Notes under the pieces: generated by a model | Database searches by the model: none | What the model was told of the DNA's origin: nothing | The model's input: only the letters and a program-made list of their open reading frames with translations | Part shown: one piece after another, positions 22,769 through 25,077 of the stretch | Layout of the letters: each line of letters begins with the position of its first letter | How positions within the stretch are numbered: position 1 is the stretch's first letter | IMG/VR virus record: IMGVR_UViG_3300028581_001775 | Location: 1 to 25,077 of that record | DNA: 25,077 bases | Source of the DNA: a virus | Strand: one strand, 5' to 3' | Position numbers and translations under genes: made by a program

Positions 22769-23076
22769 AAACATTCGAAAAATTTATTAATGAATCTAAA
22801 AATTTTAATTTATATCATTGGGTTAGTACAAATAAAATGATTGAAATTATAAATGATAATACTTTATATGCTAAATTCAAACATACTATAAACAATAAAG
22901 AGATTTATGGTAATTCATTATCAAGAAATAAAAAATTAAAAATTAATTATTCATATATTAGATTAACATTAGATCAAGAAAAATTAAATAATAATTACAA
23001 AATTATACCTTTAGATGGCGAAATTATTCATAGACGAATAAATATAACAGATGATTATGAACTACTACTACACTAA
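22765..23076 (+). pseudogene. 5' part of an interrupted ADP-ribosyltransferase-like gene with capsid-targeting-like N-terminus
   Basis: As it stands the frame reads 103 residues, the last six (ELLLH and neighbours) coming from the inserted 416-bp element. True gene sequence ends at 23056. It starts MKTFEKFINE, the best match here to the T4 capsid-targeting peptide including the I-x-E cleavage site. The body reads NLYHWVSTNKMIEIINDN ... SLSRNKK ... SYIRLTLDQEKLNNNYKIIPLDGE, which together with the 3' fragment (DEEFLIGDIKNINKYIKEILI) resembles ADP-ribosyltransferase-like phage proteins (H/Y...S-x-S-R...E-E). Removal of the insertion (23057-23472) rejoins both parts in frame as a 177-residue protein. 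It overlaps the previous gene by ATGA. The enzyme class is tentative; the interruption is seen directly. Confidence 0.7.
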
Positions 23077-23088
23077 AGATGTAGTAGT
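23064..23088 (-). repeat. Right-end hairpin, copy A
   Basis: On the minus strand CTACTACA TCTTTAG TGTAGTAG, the tip of the 416-bp element. It shares loop and closing pairs with copies B and C but differs in the outer stem with compensating changes. Confidence 0.75.
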
Positions 23089-23089
23089 T

Positions 23090-23440
23090 TCGGGATCAAA
23101 AATGATCCTTCTTTTTAAACGCTTCATAGCTTATGCCACAAGTGGTCTTATTTTTGCTCCACGTTCGTAATCGTCAGTTCCTGACGATCGGTCTTAAAAA
23201 AACCGATAATGTTGTTTATTGTTTTTGCATTGGCACATCCTGTCTTTCAAGGGTAGGCATAGCAGCATCGTTTTAACGATGTTAAAATTAAAGTCATTAA
23301 TGCTTGGTTTTCGCTGACTACTTTTTTATGATTTTACCTAGATTAATAAGTTGTTAATCTAGAACCATATAATCATTACATCAAAGAACTATTTAAAACT
23401 ATTTCTAGTTAAATGTATATATTAATTTAAAAATATCATT
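23090..23440 (-). ncRNA. Putative omega-RNA-like transcript of the 416-bp element
   Basis: The element has no open frame of note but many stems and a promoter-type box at 23424-23416 pointing to its right end, giving a predicted RNA of roughly 350 nt. The stem CGTCA-GGAAC-TGACG (23172-23186) aligns with CCGAT-GGAAT-GTCGG in the tnpB gene (24924-24938): all five pairs differ or swap compatibly and the loop is GGAAY in both. The following GAACGTGGAG is identical. RNA read through the right end would carry host-gene sequence AATCATCTGTTATATT as its guide. Transcription is inferred. Confidence 0.5.
23416..23424 (-). promoter_or_regulatory. TAATATATA promoter motif inside the 416-bp element
   Basis: Exact motif, directed away from the element's left end and toward its RNA-like region; this shows adaptation to, or capture of, the phage's transcription signal. 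Confidence 0.5.
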
Positions 23441-23472
23441 TTTTGTCAAATTCATTTGACGGGTCATTATAA

Positions 23473-23714
23473 ATAAATATAGAGATAGAAATCCCAAAAA
23501 AAGAAATGTTTTTGGTGATCAACCAATATCTAAAAATTTTGATGAAGATAGATTTGATGAAGAATTTTTAATTGGTGATATAAAAAATATCAATAAATAT
23601 ATAAAAGAAATTTTAATTATTAAACCAGAATGGTATTCAGAAGATTTTGATTTGAAACTAATTAATAAAATTAAAGAATATTGTAATTTCAACAATATTT
23701 TATTTTTAAAATGA
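23473..23714 (+). pseudogene. 3' part of the interrupted ADP-ribosyltransferase-like gene
   Basis: In the frame of the 5' part (292 + 242 nt = 178 codons) it reads YKYRDRNPKKRNVFGDQP ... DEDRFDEEFLIGDIKNINKYIKEILI ... CNFNNILFLK and stops at TGA 23712-23714. DEEFLIGDI with the following I-x-x-Y-I-x-x-I is the C-terminal glutamate motif expected of the family. Codon use and AT content match the 5' part. There is no start codon of its own, so it is not expected to be made alone. Confidence 0.7.
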
Positions 23715-23726
23715 ATCTCAAAAGAA

Positions 23727-23753
23727 ATCTACGACATCTTTAGTGTCGTAGAT
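23727..23753 (+). repeat. Hairpin copy B after the interrupted gene
   Basis: ATCTACGACA TCTTTAG TGTCGTAGAT, a perfect 10-bp stem with the same 7-nt loop and closing ACA/TGT as the right-end hairpins A and C. Same orientation as C. It could be the left boundary of the tnpB element, a solo right end of an earlier copy, or a terminator of the broken gene; no U-run follows. Confidence 0.65.
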
Positions 23754-23792
23754 GAATTTTGATGAAAATGGAGAAAAAGGACTTTAATTATT

Positions 23793-23801
23793 TAATATAT
23801 A
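23793..23801 (+). promoter_or_regulatory. TAATATATA promoter motif for tnpB
   Basis: Exact motif in TTTAATATATAGAATT, 48 nt before the tnpB ATG at 23850. Confidence 0.5.
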
Positions 23802-23849
23802 GAATTATCTGAAATTCAAAATAAAATGTTGATAGTCAGAATATTCTAA

Positions 23850-25034
23850 ATGTTAAAGGCTTTTAAATATCGTTTATATCCGGATAATGATCAGAAAGAA
23901 TTGTTGGAAAAACATTTTGGTTCCGTCCGTTTCATATATAATCTAGCTTTAGAAACAAAAATGAACGCTTACAAAGGAAATAAAATAAATTTATCCAGAT
24001 TTGATTTACAGAAACAAGTGGTAGATTTGAAAGAAGATTGTTCATGGTTGAAGGAAGTGAACAGTCAATCACTACAATCATCATTATTAAATTTGGATAA
24101 TGCTTATAAAAAATTTTTCCAGACGAAACATTGTTTTCCAAAATTCAAAAAGAAATCACATAAAAACTCTTTTTCTGTTCCACAGTCAGTCGTGATTTCA
24201 GGTAATGAACTGTTCATCCCTAAATTCAAATCAGGAATTAAAATGGTAGTTGATAGGAAATATAAAGGAACAATCAAAAGTGCAACTATTTCAAAAACTG
24301 TCACCGGAAAGTATCATGTAAGTATTTTATGTGAAACCGGTGAAATGATACCAGAAAAGAAACCTATAAATCCGGAAACAACCATTGGAATAGATTTGGG
24401 TATTAAAAATTTTTTGGTTTTTTCCGATGGTAGAAAAATCAGTAATTCCAATTTTTTTAAAAACAAATTGGATTTTCTGAAAATTCTACAAAGGAAATTA
24501 TCAAAACAAAATATAAAAAGTAATAGGTATAATAAAACAAAACAAAGAATTGGTTTGCATCATGAACATATCACCAACCAACGTCAAGACTTCTTACATA
24601 AACTATCTACCGAGATAACCAATCAGTACGATACAATATGTCTTGAAGATTTAAACGTCAAGGGAATGATTAAAAACCATAAACTGGCACAATCAATACA
24701 GGATGTGTCATGGAGTGAATTCATACGAATGATCAATTACAAATCAGAAAGGAAAGGGAAAAACGTAGTTCAAATTCCACGTTTCTATCCATCATCAAAG
24801 ACTTGTAGTTCATGTGGTTACATATATAAAGAATTAACTCTTGATGTTCGTGAATGGATTTGTCCGGTTTGTGGTGAAAAACATGATCGTGATGAAAACG
24901 CAGCAAAAAATATAAAAAAATGGCCGATGGAATGTCGGTTATTGAACGTGGAGGCCGGCTCTGTGGACGACCGTTTCATTTCGATGAAACCTAAGAAGCA
25001 TCTTGTTTGTGAAACGTTAAAAAAGACGGGTTGA
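23850..25034 (+). CDS. tnpB: TnpB RNA-guided nuclease of IS200/IS605 type
   Basis: A complete 394-residue TnpB. N-terminus MLKAFKYRLYPDNDQKELLEKHFGSVRFIYNLAL is the usual start. RuvC motifs: D182 in TTIGIDLGIKNFLV, E266 in TICLEDLNVKGM, and D346/D348 in HDRDENAAKNI. A zinc ribbon lies between RuvC II and III (C319-x-x-C322 ... C338-x-x-C341). The C-terminal NVEAGSVDDR ... KKH motif is the typical tail and is encoded within the probable omega-RNA. TnpB cuts DNA next to a target-adjacent motif using the RNA made from its own 3' end, and helps retain the element at the donor site. No tnpA transposase is in the window, so movement would need one in trans. All catalytic residues are present. Confidence 0.95.
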   Translation: MLKAFKYRLYPDNDQKELLEKHFGSVRFIYNLALETKMNAYKGNKINLSRFDLQKQVVDLKEDCSWLKEVNSQSLQSSLLNLDNAYKKFFQTKHCFPKFKKKSHKNSFSVPQSVVISGNELFIPKFKSGIKMVVDRKYKGTIKSATISKTVTGKYHVSILCETGEMIPEKKPINPETTIGIDLGIKNFLVFSDGRKISNSNFFKNKLDFLKILQRKLSKQNIKSNRYNKTKQRIGLHHEHITNQRQDFLHKLSTEITNQYDTICLEDLNVKGMIKNHKLAQSIQDVSWSEFIRMINYKSERKGKNVVQIPRFYPSSKTCSSCGYIYKELTLDVREWICPVCGEKHDRDENAAKNIKKWPMECRLLNVEAGSVDDRFISMKPKKHLVCETLKKTG

Positions 25035-25077
25035 AAGACCTAGAAACCACTACATCTTTAGTGTAGTGGTAGTTCAT
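24915..25077 (+). ncRNA. Probable omega-RNA region at the 3' end of tnpB
   Basis: The last ~120 nt of tnpB and 43 nt beyond have stems CCGAT-GGAAT-GTCGG, GTTTCAT-TTCG-ATGAAAC and the right-end hairpin, plus the GAACGTGGAG core shared with the 416-bp element. The guide would start just past 25077, outside the window. The 5' boundary is not known. Confidence 0.6.
25046..25070 (+). repeat. Right-end hairpin of the tnpB element, copy C
   Basis: ACCACTACA TCTTTAG TGTAGTGGT (9-bp stem), then AGTTCAT at the window edge, the same tip (TAGTTCAT) as copy A. It marks the right end of the tnpB element. Confidence 0.75.

Larger units (their letters stand above)
23057..23472 (-). mobile_element. 416-bp tnpB-less IS200/IS605-like element with its own promoter and omega-RNA-like 3' end
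   Basis: Read on the minus strand. Left end: hairpin GTCAAAT GA ATTTGAC (23444-23459), 12 nt inside the edge, after the flank ATATTTAT. Then a phage-type box TAATATATA (23424-23416), a CTAGATTA/TAATCTAG stem, CATCGTTAAAACGATG, ATCGGT/ACCGAT, CGTCAGGAACTGACG, the core GAACGTGGAG, a GGATCA/TGATCC stem and the right-end hairpin CTACTACA TCTTTAG TGTAGTAG, ending TTCAT. The order CGTCA-type stem with GGAAY loop, GAACGTGGAG and right-end hairpin is the same as at the 3' end of the neighbouring tnpB. No transposase or target duplication is seen. Precise removal restores the host gene frame. I infer a non-autonomous, guide-RNA-bearing relative of the tnpB element. Confidence 0.7.
23727..25077 (+). 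mobile_element. IS200/IS605-family tnpB element (left boundary uncertain)
   Basis: The right end is clear (hairpin C and TTCAT tip). The left end lies somewhere in 23715-23849; hairpin B at 23727 is one candidate, but it looks like a right end rather than like the left-end hairpin of the 416-bp element. No tnpA. The insertion is next to the end of the broken gene, so the two elements lie on opposite sides of its 3' fragment. Confidence 0.6.

Noticed and set aside
23727-23753. Hairpin B as a simple terminator of the broken gene
   Set aside because: It shares 13 identical bases (ACATCTTTAGTGT) with the element ends and lacks a U-run, so kinship with the mobile elements is more likely.
1-25077. 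tRNA genes, rRNA genes, CRISPR arrays and integrase or attachment sites
   Set aside because: I looked on both strands for cloverleaf arms, repeats with regular spacers and recombinase motifs and saw none I could support by eye; a tRNA or covariance scan would be decisive.

Overview
The window looks like the genome of a large, AT-rich, T4-related contractile-tailed phage (or a prophage of one) that infects a Bacteroidetes host, probably a flavobacterium. Phage evidence: a gp21-type prohead protease (cut by the left edge), a gp20-type portal, a gp4-type head-completion protein, a gp55-type late sigma factor, a T4 RNase H-like exonuclease, a RuvC-like resolvase and large repeat-rich fibre/baseplate-like proteins. 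Host evidence: A-rich leaders instead of Shine-Dalgarno sites, a secreted protein with a type IX secretion (T9SS)-like C-terminal domain, and a GH16 glycan hydrolase. No protein or RNA was searched against a database; all family calls are read from motifs.

Layout. 1-5150 is a head/late-regulation block on the minus strand (gp55, gp4, unknown, portal, protease) with a free-standing homing-type endonuclease inserted on the plus strand between portal and protease. 5398-7920 holds unknown genes. 7992-12121 is a minus-strand operon of structural, fibre-like proteins whose last member appears frameshifted. 12303-14884 (+) carries an M16 metallopeptidase, then an operon with a 53-residue protein, a complete translation initiation factor IF-3 and an unknown protein. 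14871-16759 (-) holds the T9SS-like secreted protein, RNase H and an unknown. 16840-18247 (+) encodes a GNAT-like protein and a GH16 enzyme. 18250-20498 (-) includes a cytoplasmic hybrid histidine kinase. 20546-23056 (+) encodes the resolvase and three further proteins, the last broken by an insertion. 23057-25077 is a mobile region: a 416-bp tnpB-less IS200/IS605-like element and a tnpB gene with its right end.

Three themes link the genes. (1) The exact 9-mer TAATATATA lies upstream of most transcription units, in coding orientation on both strands; with a gp55-like sigma encoded here it is the best candidate for the late promoter. (2) Four unrelated proteins start with an MKTFExFINE-like peptide resembling the T4 capsid-targeting sequence that gp21 removes, so they may be packaged and injected. 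(3) The 416-bp element shares covarying hairpins and a conserved core with the 3' end of the neighbouring tnpB, carries a phage-type promoter, and interrupts a gene whose frame is exactly restored when it is removed: a guide-RNA-only element that could use TnpB in trans.
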